Shown here in pieces: positions 1-7,837 of a stretch of 64,000 nucleotides of DNA (its first letter is position 1; each line of letters begins with the position of its first letter). The position numbers and the translations under genes are program-made. This DNA is from CAVPEW01 sp963703565. GTDB lineage: Bacteria; Actinomycetota; Acidimicrobiia; Acidimicrobiales; VFJN01. The stretch spans positions 1 to 64,000 of the forward strand of contig CAVPEW010000068.1 in NCBI GenBank assembly GCA_963703565.1. The letters are read 5' to 3'. The notes under the pieces are model-generated. The model was not told the DNA's origin. It ran no database searches and was given only the letters and a program-made list of their open reading frames with translations.

Positions 1-103
1 CCCACGTCTTGCGCCACACCATGCCATGACGAACGCCGCCCGCCCTGCCCCGCCGGGCTGCCCGGCCACGCAGTCCGTCGCGCGGCACGAGCCCCTCTCT
101 CGT
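1..103. other. window-edge spacer, no gene seen
   Basis: This is the stretch downstream of the minus-strand chloride channel gene. I see no convincing reading frame, tRNA or strong hairpin in it. Confidence 0.4.
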
Positions 104-1879
104 TCAGGCCGAGGGCTCCCTCGGTGAGCGGGGTCGACGTCGCCGGCCGTGGGTCGTGATCCGGGACGCGGCGCCGGGCTGAGCTCGCTCCAGATCGAGC
201 TGGCCCCGTCGGACCTTCAGGAGGTCGGTGCGGGTGCAGATGCCGACGAGGTACTGCTCCTCGTCGACGACGGGAACGTGTTCGACGCCCTCGTCGACCA
301 TGACGCGAAGGGCGATCTGGGCCGCCTCGGTCGGCCCGACCGTGAGCACCTGGCGGGCGGCATGCTCGAGCAACGGCTCGGTGTCCCCGCAGTCGTCGCC
401 CAACAGATCGCGGCGGGAGACGATGCCGACCACTCGTTCGCCGTCGACGATGGGGTAGGCGCCGTGCCCTCCGGCAGCGAATCGGCTGCGTGCTTCGCCG
501 ACGGTGGACGTGTGGTTCAGCGTGCCTACCTCGGTGGACATGATCTCGCCGACGCACATGGTCGTGAAGGGGTCGACGCCATAGTGGCGACCGATGTTGA
601 GCCCGCGGCGACGCAGCTTCTCGGTCATGATGCTGTCCCGGTTGACCGCCGAGTACGCGAGGTCGGCGAGGACGGTGGCGAGCATGAGCGGCAGGATCAC
701 GTCGTAGTCCCGCGTCAGCTCGAACACGAACACGATGGCGGTGAAAGGGGCCTGGGCTGCAGCGCCGAAGGTGGCGGCCATCGCCACGACGGCGAACGCC
801 CCGACGGGTACGTCCGGGCCGGGGAGCACATGGTTGAGACCGTCGCCGATGACGGTCCCGAACGACGCGCTGATCAGCAGGACCGGTGCGAGCGTGCCCC
901 CGGAGGTGCCCGATCCCAGCGCGAGCCACCAGGCGATCAGCTTGGCGATCGCCAGCGCCGCAACCGTCCCGACGGCGAGACGGGCGTCGAGGACGTCCCC
1001 GATGGCGTCGTAGCCCACCCCGAGCGCGCGGGGCACGAACAGCCCGACGGTGGCGAATCCGACGGCCCCGATGGCCGGATGCCAGAACTCGCCGACGGGC
1101 AGGCGGCGGTACAGATCCTCGACGAGGAAGAGGCCGCGGGTGACAACTATGGCGAGCGCGCCGCAGGCGAGGCCGAGCAGCACGAACGCGGGGAGAACAT
1201 CGAGACCAGCGAAGTCGTGGCGGGGGACCGTGAACAACGGGCCGCGCCCGAACAGCGCCGAGTGCATCCCTCCAGCGATCGACGTCGCGACCACGATCGG
1301 CACGAAAGCACGAACGGAGAACTCGAACAGCAGCAGCTCGATCGCGAGGACCACCGCTGCGAGCGGAGCGCCGAAGGTCGCAGACATGCCCGCCGCTGCG
1401 CCCGCGGCCAGGAGGATCTTGCGCTCCGACGGCGTCACCCGGAGAACCTGACCCAGCAGGGAGCCGATCGAGCCACCGGTCACGATGATCGGGCCCTCGG
1501 CACCGAACGGCGCGCCTGTACCGATGGCGATGGCCGCCGAGATCGGCTTGGCGATCGCGGTCCGCGGGGCGATGCGACTCTGCTTGGTGAGGACCGCCTC
1601 CATGGCTTCGGGGATCCCGTGCCCACGGATCACAGGTGCCCACTTCGCAAGGCAGCTGATGACGATCGCCCCTGCGATGGCCACCGCGAAGAGAGGCCAA
1701 CCCGGATCGAGGGTGTCGAGGGAGCGGGAGCCGGTGGTCAGCTCGTGGAACAGCGCAACGTTGGTCAGCAGCTCGATCAGGTGGATCAGGACCCACGCCG
1801 CGCCGCCACCAGCGAACCCCAGCACCGCCCCGAGCGCCGCCAGCAAGCAGAGTCGACGGCTCGGCGTTCGATCGACCAT
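104..1879 (-). CDS. CLC-family chloride channel/antiporter with C-terminal CBS pair
   Basis: A 591-residue membrane protein that should move chloride (channel or Cl-/H+ exchange) across the cytoplasmic membrane. The N-terminal ~420 residues are a run of hydrophobic helices with CLC signatures: GHGIPEA near residue 85 and GAEGP near 127, which keeps the gating glutamate but has Ala where GREGP is usual. The last ~140 residues form two CBS domains (MSTEVGTL... and a second repeat ending TRTDLL), the usual nucleotide-binding regulatory module of this family. The ATG start is 25 bases from the divergent MarR gene, and a perfect palindrome lies between them, so MarR control is likely. Specificity (channel or antiporter) cannot be settled from sequence. 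Confidence 0.92.
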   Translation of the reverse strand: MVDRTPSRRLCLLAALGAVLGFAGGGAAWVLIHLIELLTNVALFHELTTGSRSLDTLDPGWPLFAVAIAGAIVISCLAKWAPVIRGHGIPEAMEAVLTKQSRIAPRTAIAKPISAAIAIGTGAPFGAEGPIIVTGGSIGSLLGQVLRVTPSERKILLAAGAAAGMSATFGAPLAAVVLAIELLLFEFSVRAFVPIVVATSIAGGMHSALFGRGPLFTVPRHDFAGLDVLPAFVLLGLACGALAIVVTRGLFLVEDLYRRLPVGEFWHPAIGAVGFATVGLFVPRALGVGYDAIGDVLDARLAVGTVAALAIAKLIAWWLALGSGTSGGTLAPVLLISASFGTVIGDGLNHVLPGPDVPVGAFAVVAMAATFGAAAQAPFTAIVFVFELTRDYDVILPLMLATVLADLAYSAVNRDSIMTEKLRRRGLNIGRHYGVDPFTTMCVGEIMSTEVGTLNHTSTVGEARSRFAAGGHGAYPIVDGERVVGIVSRRDLLGDDCGDTEPLLEHAARQVLTVGPTEAAQIALRVMVDEGVEHVPVVDEEQYLVGICTRTDLLKVRRGQLDLERAQPGAASRITTHGRRRRPRSPREPSA

Positions 1880-1890
1880 TGAGCACAGAG

Positions 1891-1905
1891 TATCGTGTCA
1901 CGATA
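1891..1905. promoter_or_regulatory. probable MarR operator between clc and marR
   Basis: TATCGTG-T-CACGATA is a perfect 7+1+7 inverted repeat. It fills most of the 25-base divergent intergenic space and its last base is the A of the marR start codon. The left arm contains a TATCGT hexamer that could be the marR -10 box, 8 bases before the ATG, which would give a nearly leaderless transcript. Bound repressor would block both genes. Confidence 0.6.
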
Positions 1906-2321
1906 TGACGCCACGAACCCGGGCTCTTCGGGAGGCCGACTTCGCCAGGCTGCTGGCCTTTCGCGACGGCCTGCGCCGGTTCCAGCGGTGGAGCGAGGAC
2001 CAAGCCAAGGCCGTCGGCCTGACCGCTGCGCAGCACCAGCTGCTCCTGGCCATCAAGGGTCACGGTCCGCCACCTTCGATCGGTGATGTCGCAGACCACC
2101 TGCTGCTCCGCCATCACAGCACCGTGGAGCTCGTCGATCGGGCGGTCCACGCCGGCCTCGTGGAGCGGGTCGACGACGGGACCGACCATCGGATCGTCCG
2201 CCTGCGGCTCACACAGAGCGGCACGCGACGGATCGAGGCACTCGCAGAGGCCCACCTCGAGGAGCTGTCACGACTTCGCTCGAGGTTCGATTCGCTCTGG
2301 GACGACCTACCAGCGTCGTGA
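1905..2321 (+). CDS. MarR-family transcriptional regulator
   Basis: A 138-residue winged-helix repressor. The pattern is typical MarR: an N-terminal dimerisation helix, a recognition segment (SIGDVADHLLLRHHSTVELVD, near residues 56-76), the wing (VERVDDGTDHRIVRLRLT) and a C-terminal dimerisation helix. The frame is open upstream to 1485, but that part is antisense to the channel gene. The ATG at 1905 gives the family's usual length and N-terminus. It is divergent from the CLC gene with a palindrome on the start codon, so autoregulation and control of the channel gene are likely. The ligand is unknown. Confidence 0.88.
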   Translation: MTPRTRALREADFARLLAFRDGLRRFQRWSEDQAKAVGLTAAQHQLLLAIKGHGPPPSIGDVADHLLLRHHSTVELVDRAVHAGLVERVDDGTDHRIVRLRLTQSGTRRIEALAEAHLEELSRLRSRFDSLWDDLPAS

Positions 2322-2361
2322 CCCCAAGAGCAGCTCCGCCCAGGGTGGGGCGGGGCGATGC

Positions 2362-2709
2362 TCATGGGCCCAACACGTCCCGCAACGCCGCAAGCCTCTC
2401 CGGCACGACGGCGCAGTTCACCCAGCGACCGATCTTCTCCTTGGTGATGAGGCCGGCGTCGGCGAGCAGCGACAGGTGGTGAGACACCGTCGGTTGGCTC
2501 TTGCCGACCGGTTCCTCGAGGTCGCAAGAACACGCGGTGCCGTCGGGGGCCGCAGCGATGAGCGACAGGAGCCGGAGCCGAACGGGGTCGGCGAGCACCT
2601 TGAAGGCCGTCGCCAGCTCGCCGGCGTCATCCTCGTCCAGGGGGGCTGCCAGCAGGGAGGTGCAGCAGGCTCGGGTGGTGGTGACCCTCTTCACGGCGAC
2701 CTCTGGCAT
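2362..2709 (-). CDS. arsR: ArsR-family metalloregulator (Cys-pair type)
   Basis: A 115-residue ArsR/SmtB repressor that probably senses As(III), Sb(III) or Cd. I start it at the ATG at 2709 (MPEVAVKR) because this leaves the operator palindrome immediately upstream; the frame is open further to 2745. It has a vicinal Cys pair at residues 15-16 (RACCTS) and Cys-x-Cys in the a3 region (TACSCDLEE), resembling the three-cysteine arsenite site of corynebacterial ArsR. The helix-turn-helix core is SQPTVSHHLSLL. It diverges from the ArsI/CadI-type gene, an arrangement like mycobacterial Rv2642/cadI, and probably represses it. Confidence 0.88.
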   Translation of the reverse strand: MPEVAVKRVTTTRACCTSLLAAPLDEDDAGELATAFKVLADPVRLRLLSLIAAAPDGTACSCDLEEPVGKSQPTVSHHLSLLADAGLITKEKIGRWVNCAVVPERLAALRDVLGP

Positions 2710-2711
2710 CA

Positions 2712-2727
2712 ATCGACATTTGTCGAT
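2712..2727. promoter_or_regulatory. probable ArsR operator
   Basis: ATCGACA-TT-TGTCGAT is a perfect 16-base palindrome lying 2 bases upstream of the arsR start and 43 bases upstream of the divergent arsI-like start. Its position and AT-rich centre are typical of ArsR/SmtB operators, so it should control both directions. Confidence 0.65.
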
Positions 2728-2770
2728 ACATTGACTGTTGTCCATACATTACTGCATCGGAGCCGCCGCC

Positions 2771-3223
2771 GTGTCCCGTGTCCAGCTCGCTCTCAACGTC
2801 GTCGACCTCGACCTGGCCGTCGCGTTCTACAGCAGGCTCTTCGCCACAGAGCCGCACAAGCGCGAGCCGGGCTACGCCAACTTCGCGATCGCCGACCCAC
2901 CTCTCAAGCTCGTGCTGTTCGAGAGGCCGGACGCCGAGGCCCGGCTCAACCACCTCGGCGTCGAGGTCGACGACAGCGATGCCGTCTCGGCTCATCGAGG
3001 CCGGCTCACCGAGCACGGCCTCGAGCCGCTCGAGGAGTCGGGCACCTGCTGCTTCGCCGAGCAGGACAAGATCTGGGTCGACGGACCCGACGGCGCTTGG
3101 GAGATCTACGCCGTCCTCGAGGACAGCGCTTCCTTCGGGCAGAGCCCGGTCCACGGCGACGACCACGCCGGCGGCTCGCCCTGCTGCGCATCGGTGCCCA
3201 CGGCCGAGCCCCGCTGCTGCTGA
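2771..3223 (+). CDS. arsI: ArsI/CadI-type vicinal-oxygen-chelate dioxygenase (C-As lyase)
   Basis: A 150-residue glyoxalase/VOC-fold protein. Known ArsI enzymes cleave the carbon-arsenic bond of trivalent methyl- or aryl-arsenicals; the mycobacterial homologue CadI is Cd-induced. The GTG at 2771 reproduces the family N-terminus (SRVQLALNV); the frame is open to 2738. Visible features are Gln5, His61 (NHLGVEV) and Glu111 (AWEIY), consistent with the metal triad, and vicinal Cys93-Cys94 (GTCCFAEQDK), consistent with substrate binding. The C-terminus has further Cys pairs (SPCCAS, RCC). It is divergent from arsR across a palindromic operator and nearly abuts the convergent arsC gene. Confidence 0.85.
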   Translation: MSRVQLALNVVDLDLAVAFYSRLFATEPHKREPGYANFAIADPPLKLVLFERPDAEARLNHLGVEVDDSDAVSAHRGRLTEHGLEPLEESGTCCFAEQDKIWVDGPDGAWEIYAVLEDSASFGQSPVHGDDHAGGSPCCASVPTAEPRCC

Positions 3224-3233
3224 GGAGCTGCTC

Positions 3234-3728
3234 CTATGCCGGCGTGATACCGAGGGACTCGAGCAGCGCGCTCACGCGGGTCCTGATCTCGTCGCGAATG
3301 GCGCGGACTGCTTCGAGGGCCTGGCCGGCGGGATCCTCGAGCTGCCAGTCCTCGTACCGCTTCCCCGGGAAGTACGGGCAGGTGTCCCCGCATCCCATGG
3401 TGACCACGACGTCGGCGGCTCGGACGATCTCGTCGGTCCAGGGCTTGGGGAACTCGCCGGTGATGTCGATTCCGACCTCCTCCATGGCGAGCACGGCGGA
3501 GGGGTTGACCTCGGCGGCCGGTTCGCTGCCACCGGACCAGGCGACGGCGCGCCCGCCGGAGAGGTGGTCGAACCAGCCGAGCGCCATCTGGGAGCGACCG
3601 GCATTGTGGACGCAGAGGAACAGGACGGCTGGGAGGTCATCGGTGGCCTCGCCCTCGCCTGCGGCGGCACGGCGATGCTCGACGGCAAGGTCGTCGAGGT
3701 CGGGCGTCGGGGTCTCCTCAGGAGGCAT
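3234..3728 (-). CDS. arsC: arsenate reductase, low-MW protein phosphatase type
   Basis: A 164-residue cytoplasmic enzyme reducing arsenate to arsenite. The phosphatase loop CVHNAGRS (about residues 39-46) carries the nucleophilic Cys and the Arg. TMGCGDTCPYFPGK near residue 110 supplies further cysteines and matches actinobacterial forms, which can be thioredoxin- or mycothiol-coupled; sequence alone does not say which. The ATG at 3728 follows a GGAGG-type site and overlaps the aquaporin stop by 11 bases, so translation is coupled. About 30 N-terminal residues before the fold look disordered. It is the last gene of arsR-aquaporin-arsC. Confidence 0.9.
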   Translation of the reverse strand: MPPEETPTPDLDDLAVEHRRAAAGEGEATDDLPAVLFLCVHNAGRSQMALGWFDHLSGGRAVAWSGGSEPAAEVNPSAVLAMEEVGIDITGEFPKPWTDEIVRAADVVVTMGCGDTCPYFPGKRYEDWQLEDPAGQALEAVRAIRDEIRTRVSALLESLGITPA

Positions 3729-4431
3729 GGGCGTCGTCGTCGTGGGGGACGAGCACGTCGAGGGCGGGCAGGTTCGGGTACAGGTAGCGCGCCAGCGCGA
3801 CGGCGAGGGCACCGCCGCCGAGCTGGGCGGCGACGAACGCCGGGACCGAGGCCGGGTCGATCCCGGCGAAGGTGTCGCTGAGGGTCCGCCCGATCGTGAC
3901 AGCCGGGTTGGCGAAGCTGGTGGAGGAGGTGAACCAGTAGGCAGAAGCGATGTAGCCCGCCACGGCGAAGGGGGCCGTCGACGACCTGCCCGAGCGGACC
4001 ACACCGAGGATCACCACGACGAGACCGAAGGTGGCCACGAGCTCGCCCAGCCACAGACCGCTGCTCGAGCGGGTGTGGGTGGAAAAGGTGACCGGGTCGA
4101 GATCGAACATGAGGTTGGCGATGACCGCGCCGAGGCAGCCACCGGCGATCTGGGCGGGGACGTAGGCCAAGAGCTCGCGGGTGCCCATGCCGCCGAGGAG
4201 CCTGTCGGCGACGGTGACGACGGGGTTGAAGTGGGCGCCCGACACCGAGCCGAAGGCGAGGATCAGCGCGACGAGGCCGCCGGCGGTGGCGACGGCGCTC
4301 TCGAGCAGCTGCAGGCCCGTGTCGCCGGGGGAGAGACGTTCGGCGAAGATCCCCGAGCCGACCACGACGCAGACCAGTAGGGCCGTGCCAACTGCCTCGG
4401 CGGTGACCTTGCGGGCCAGGAGGGCGTCCAT
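3718..4431 (-). CDS. aquaglyceroporin in arsenic operon (AqpS/AqpZ-like)
   Basis: A 237-residue major intrinsic protein with six hydrophobic segments and the two half-helix motifs NPV (residues 69-71, an NPA variant) and NPA (175-177). Its place between arsR and arsC, with no ArsB or Acr3 pump, matches the known arsR-aqpS-arsC design of Sinorhizobium. There, arsenite made by ArsC leaves through the channel down its gradient. The ATG at 4431 shares one base with the upstream arsR stop (TGATG), so translation is coupled. A water or glycerol channel is the alternative, but the context argues for arsenite. Confidence 0.88.
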   Translation of the reverse strand: MDALLARKVTAEAVGTALLVCVVVGSGIFAERLSPGDTGLQLLESAVATAGGLVALILAFGSVSGAHFNPVVTVADRLLGGMGTRELLAYVPAQIAGGCLGAVIANLMFDLDPVTFSTHTRSSSGLWLGELVATFGLVVVILGVVRSGRSSTAPFAVAGYIASAYWFTSSTSFANPAVTIGRTLSDTFAGIDPASVPAFVAAQLGGGALAVALARYLYPNLPALDVLVPHDDDAHAS

Positions 4432-4772
4432 CAACAGCAGGGTCGTCGCCGCTCGCCGCGGTCGGGAACGTGTCCGGTCAGCTCCCCGAGGGCGGCGGCA
4501 GCAGGCGCGAGAGCGGCCGGGCAGAGCCTGTAGTAGGTCCAGTACCGGAACTTGGAGGACTCCACGACACCGGCGTCGCGCAGGATCCGCAGGTGGTGCG
4601 AGACGAGGGGCTGGTTGACCGCGAGCTCCTCGACGAGGTGGCAGACGCACAGCTCCTCCCGGGCGAGCAGCTTCACGATGCGCCAACGCAGCGGCTCGGC
4701 CAGGACCTTGAGCAGCCCGACCTCTTCGCGATCGTCTTCGCGATCGTCTTCACGATCTACATCAATGCTCAT
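4431..4772 (-). CDS. arsR: ArsR-family arsenic-responsive repressor
   Basis: A 113-residue ArsR repressor heading the arsR-aquaporin-arsC operon. The metal-binding motif ELCVCHLVEEL matches the Cys-x-Cys As(III) site of E. coli-type ArsR, followed by the recognition helix NQPLVSHHLRIL. A further CC pair ends the protein. The N-terminus (residues 4-16) is a charged RED/DRED repeat encoded by a 12-base tandem repeat. A perfect palindrome lies about 14 bases upstream of the ATG and probably mediates autorepression. Confidence 0.88.
   Translation of the reverse strand: MSIDVDREDDREDDREEVGLLKVLAEPLRWRIVKLLAREELCVCHLVEELAVNQPLVSHHLRILRDAGVVESSKFRYWTYYRLCPAALAPAAAALGELTGHVPDRGERRRPCC
4725..4757. 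repeat. 12-bp tandem repeat inside arsR
   Basis: The unit TTCGCGATCGTC occurs twice perfectly (4725-4736 and 4737-4748) and once partly (4749-4757). It encodes an acidic/basic N-terminal repeat of the repressor and is a site of likely length variation. Confidence 0.7.
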
Positions 4773-4785
4773 CTACATGGATGTT

Positions 4786-4797
4786 TGCTGATCAGCA
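4786..4797. promoter_or_regulatory. probable operator of the arsR-aqp-arsC operon
   Basis: TGCTGATCAGCA is a perfect 12-base palindrome, 13 bases upstream of the arsR start codon, where an ArsR repressor would block its own promoter. Confidence 0.5.
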
Positions 4798-4851
4798 TGA
4801 GGACCGCAAGCGAACCCACGGTGAAGGAGGCGGGGCTGCTCGGCGACGAGG

Positions 4852-5196
4852 TCAGTCCCCCGGGTCGCTCCCCTCGTCGTCGAGCATGGCGGCGAGCTCA
4901 TCGCGGGAGGTGACGTCGATCTCGACTCCCTCCGCGCGGTACGCGACCCGCCCGATGAGGTGGGCGGCGCTGGGTGCGGTGACGAAGATCAGCGCGATCG
5001 CCAGGAGCATCTTGGAGCGACCCTCGGGCAGCAGGATCGCGCCCCCGAGACCGATCAGGCCGATGCCCAGCGTGCTCGCCTTGGTGGCTGCGTGCATGCG
5101 CGCGTAGACGTCCGGTAGGCGCACGACGCCGACCCCAGCCAGCAGGACCAGCGCCGCGCCGACGACCATGACCGCCCCGAAGATGGCGTCGCTCAC
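4852..5196 (-). CDS. mrpG: Mrp Na+/H+ antiporter subunit G
   Basis: A 114-residue membrane protein with three hydrophobic helices and the MrpG/MnhG signature VRLPDVYARMHAATKASTLG (residues ~25-44). It is the last subunit of the seven-gene Mrp complex, which exchanges cytoplasmic Na+ for H+. The start is GTG at 5196, one base after the mrpF stop. The C-terminus is an acidic cytoplasmic tail. It closes the operon. Confidence 0.92.
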   Translation of the reverse strand: MSDAIFGAVMVVGAALVLLAGVGVVRLPDVYARMHAATKASTLGIGLIGLGGAILLPEGRSKMLLAIALIFVTAPSAAHLIGRVAYRAEGVEIDVTSRDELAAMLDDEGSDPGD

Positions 5197-5197
5197 C

Positions 5198-5449
5198 TCA
5201 GCCTCCCCGCCGCTCGATGAACCTCGCGCCGGCGACCGCGCCGAGGAAGCCGACGAACGCGACCACGACGGCGACGTCGACGAACGAGTCGTCCTCGAGG
5301 CGGACGGAGTGCACCAGGATCGTCGCGGTCAGCGTGACGACCAGTCCGTCCAGGGCGACGACCCGGTCGGCGAGCGAGGGCCCAAGCAGCACCCGCACGA
5401 CGAAAGCCGCCGCCGCGACCACGAGCAGGACCGTGGCGAGCGTGATCAC
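5198..5449 (-). CDS. mrpF: Mrp Na+/H+ antiporter subunit F
   Basis: An 83-residue protein with three transmembrane helices and the family motif GPSLADRVVALD near residue 23, then EDDSFVDVAVVVAFVGFLG. It is a small membrane subunit of the Mrp complex. Its start overlaps the mrpE stop in an ATGA arrangement and it ends one base before mrpG, so it is co-translated with both. Confidence 0.92.
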   Translation of the reverse strand: MITLATVLLVVAAAAFVVRVLLGPSLADRVVALDGLVVTLTATILVHSVRLEDDSFVDVAVVVAFVGFLGAVAGARFIERRGG

Positions 5450-5976
5450 GACCCGCTCCCAGTGACAGGGCGCTCAGCGCGCTCAGCGAGCCCGGCGAGG
5501 GCATCCGCGTCGCCGAAGGCCCGAACGGCGAGGACCTCCAGCCTGGCCACGTCTGCCCGGACCTGTTCGATCCGGCGCACGTCCAGGGTGTGCACGAACA
5601 GAGCCAACGGCTCTGTGCTCACCTCGAGCGTGAGCGTCCCCGGCGTGAGCGAGATGGCATCGGCGATCACCGTGGCCACAACCTCGGAGCACCCTGTGAG
5701 CGGAACGGCGATGATGCCCGAGTCCACTCGCCCAGCTGGTCGGACCACGGTGCGGGCCACCGTGGCGCTGGACTGCACCAGCTTGACCAGGAAGAAGCCC
5801 GCGAAGCGCGCCAGGCGCACCGGGCGCACGACCGCTGTGCCCCTCGGGGAACCCCCGAACGCAGCCACCACCACGGTGGCGACGACTGCGCCGCTGAGGA
5901 CGTTCGCGACGGTGACATCGGACCACAGGGCCAGCCAGATGGAGACCAGGACGGCGCCGCGAACCACCCGGGTCAC
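5446..5976 (-). CDS. mrpE: Mrp Na+/H+ antiporter subunit E
   Basis: A 176-residue subunit with N-terminal hydrophobic helices (about residues 5-75) and a soluble C-terminal half. It contains the family signature ADAISLTPGTLTLEV and then LFVHTLDV. MrpE helps assembly and activity of the antiporter rather than forming the main ion path. GTG start; GTGA overlap with mrpD upstream and four-base overlap with mrpF downstream. Confidence 0.9.
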   Translation of the reverse strand: MTRVVRGAVLVSIWLALWSDVTVANVLSGAVVATVVVAAFGGSPRGTAVVRPVRLARFAGFFLVKLVQSSATVARTVVRPAGRVDSGIIAVPLTGCSEVVATVIADAISLTPGTLTLEVSTEPLALFVHTLDVRRIEQVRADVARLEVLAVRAFGDADALAGLAERAERPVTGSGS

Positions 5977-7463
5977 CGCCCCAGCACCGCCCCGACGTAG
6001 GTGCTGGTGTCGAGGAGATCCACCGCGGCGCGCTCGGACAGATCGAACAGCGGCCCCGCGAGCACGGCGATCGTCAGGCTCATGACCACCAGGGTCGCGG
6101 TCGACCCGACCATCAGCGCCTCGCGCCCACGGGACACATCCGGCCCGGGCGCGGGGACGATGTCTGTGCCAGGTCCCCAGAACGCGTTCGCCCAGATCTT
6201 TGTCATCGAGAACAGGGTCAGCAGGCTCACGGCGAGGCTGACGGCGACGAGGCTGTACTGCCCGGCGTCGAGGCCGGCCTCCACGAGGGCCAGCTTGGCG
6301 ACGAAGCCCGAGAGGGGCGGGACCCCGGCGAGGCTGAGCGCGCTCAGGAGGAACAGCACCGAGAGCACCGGCTCCATGCGGCTCAGGCCGCTCAGCTCAT
6401 CGAGGTGGCCGGTCCCTCGCCGGTGCTCGATCAGCCCCGCGACGAGGAACAGGGTCGTCTTCACCACGATGTGGTGGACCAGGTACAGCACGGCGCCGGC
6501 GAGGCCGGCGAGGCTGAACAGCCCCAGGCCCATGACCATGTAGCCGACCTGGCTCACGATGTGGAACGACAGGATCCGCTTGACGTCGTTCTGGATGATC
6601 GCACCGAAGACGCCGACGACCATCGTGCAGCCGGCCGCCACGAGCAGGAGGGTCCCGGGCCGCGAGTCGGCCGGGAACAGCAGCGTCTCGGTGCGGATGA
6701 GGGCGTACACACCGACCTTGGTGAGCAGGCCGGCGAACACCGCTGTGACCGGCGTCGGAGCCGTCGGGTAGCTGTCGGGCAACCAGAAGAACAGCGGGAA
6801 GATGGCCGACTTGATCCCGAAGACGACGATCAGGAGCACTGCGAGCGCGCTGCGGAGCCCCCCGGGCAGCTCGGCGATCTTGCTCGTGAGGTCGGCAAGG
6901 TTCACCGTGCCGGTGCTGGCATAGACGAACGCCAGAGCCATCAGGAACAACGTCGAGGCAACGAGGCTGATGACCACGTAGGTCATCGCGCTGCGCACCT
7001 GCTCGGCCCCACCGCCGAGGGTGATCAGCACGTAGCTGGCCATCAACATCACCTCGAAGCCGACGAACAGGTTGAACAGATCGCCGGTGAGGAAGGCGTA
7101 CGCGACGCCCGCCGTGAGGATGAGGTAGACGGGATGGAACCCGCCGTAGTGATCCTCGGCCCCCGGTTGGCCGATCGCGTAGACGAGCACGACCAGCAGC
7201 ATGATCACCGCGACCAGCAGCATGATCGCCGCCAACCGGTCGGCCGCGAGGGTGATCCCGACCGGCACCGGCCAGCCGCCGGCCTGGACGGAGCCCACAC
7301 CGTCGGTGTCGACCCGCACGAGGAGCACGATGCTGCAGGCGGCGACTGCGGCCAGGGTGGCCACGCCGATGACCCGCTGAACGTTCCGGGACGCCGCGAA
7401 TCCGACCGACAGGGCCGCCCCCAACAGCGGGAGCAGGATCGGGATCGAGAGCAGAGCCCTCAC
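5973..7463 (-). CDS. mrpD: Mrp Na+/H+ antiporter subunit D
   Basis: A 496-residue, about 14-helix protein homologous to the NuoL/M/N proton-translocating subunits of complex I. Recognisable segments are FVGFEVMLMASYVL (conserved Glu), KSAIFPLFFWLPDSYPTAP (conserved Lys) and LVHHIVVKTTLFL (His/Lys). The GTG at 7463 lies in a GTGA overlap with mrpC. The frame is open upstream to 7796, but that part is antisense-like arginine-rich sequence. With MrpA it forms the cation-transporting core. Confidence 0.93.
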   Translation of the reverse strand: MRALLSIPILLPLLGAALSVGFAASRNVQRVIGVATLAAVAACSIVLLVRVDTDGVGSVQAGGWPVPVGITLAADRLAAIMLLVAVIMLLVVLVYAIGQPGAEDHYGGFHPVYLILTAGVAYAFLTGDLFNLFVGFEVMLMASYVLITLGGGAEQVRSAMTYVVISLVASTLFLMALAFVYASTGTVNLADLTSKIAELPGGLRSALAVLLIVVFGIKSAIFPLFFWLPDSYPTAPTPVTAVFAGLLTKVGVYALIRTETLLFPADSRPGTLLLVAAGCTMVVGVFGAIIQNDVKRILSFHIVSQVGYMVMGLGLFSLAGLAGAVLYLVHHIVVKTTLFLVAGLIEHRRGTGHLDELSGLSRMEPVLSVLFLLSALSLAGVPPLSGFVAKLALVEAGLDAGQYSLVAVSLAVSLLTLFSMTKIWANAFWGPGTDIVPAPGPDVSRGREALMVGSTATLVVMSLTIAVLAGPLFDLSERAAVDLLDTSTYVGAVLGR

Positions 7464-7837
7464 GACTCGGCCCCCTCGTCGACGGGGTGGGCCGACTGCC
7501 GGGCGATGCGCCGATCCTCCAGGTCGTCTTCGACCTCGTCGTCGTCGGTCATCCGCCAACTGCGAAGAGCGAGGGCGAGCAGGAAGGCGATGACGCCGAA
7601 GGTGATCACGATCGCGGTCAGCACGAGCGCCTGCGGCAGGGGGTCGGCGAAGTCCCCGGCATCCCCCCCGGCGAACGCGGGGTCGCCGCCGTCGCCGCCC
7701 GAGAGCACCAGCACGATGTTGACCCCGTGCCCGAACAGACCTATGCCGATCACGATCCGGGTCAGCTGCCGGCCGAGCAGGAGGTAGGTTCCGCACGCGC
7801 AGAGCACGCCAGCGGTGAGAGCCAGCAGCACCGTCAC
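7460..7837 (-). CDS. mrpC: Mrp Na+/H+ antiporter subunit C
   Basis: A 125-residue NuoK-like protein with three transmembrane helices. It has the typical GTYLLLGRQLTRIVIGIGLFGHGVN and DPLPQALVLTAIVI segments, then a charged C-terminal tail. The chosen start is GTG at 7837, overlapping the mrpB stop as GTGA; the frame is open further upstream, but the residues there are not family-like. Confidence 0.91.
   Translation of the reverse strand: MTVLLALTAGVLCACGTYLLLGRQLTRIVIGIGLFGHGVNIVLVLSGGDGGDPAFAGGDAGDFADPLPQALVLTAIVITFGVIAFLLALALRSWRMTDDDEVEDDLEDRRIARQSAHPVDEGAES

Noticed and set aside
149..1882. Long plus-strand frame antisense to the chloride channel
   Set aside because: Its translation is Asp/Arg/Glu-rich low complexity with no family pattern. 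It is the usual antisense shadow in high-GC DNA; the minus frame has clear CLC and CBS motifs.
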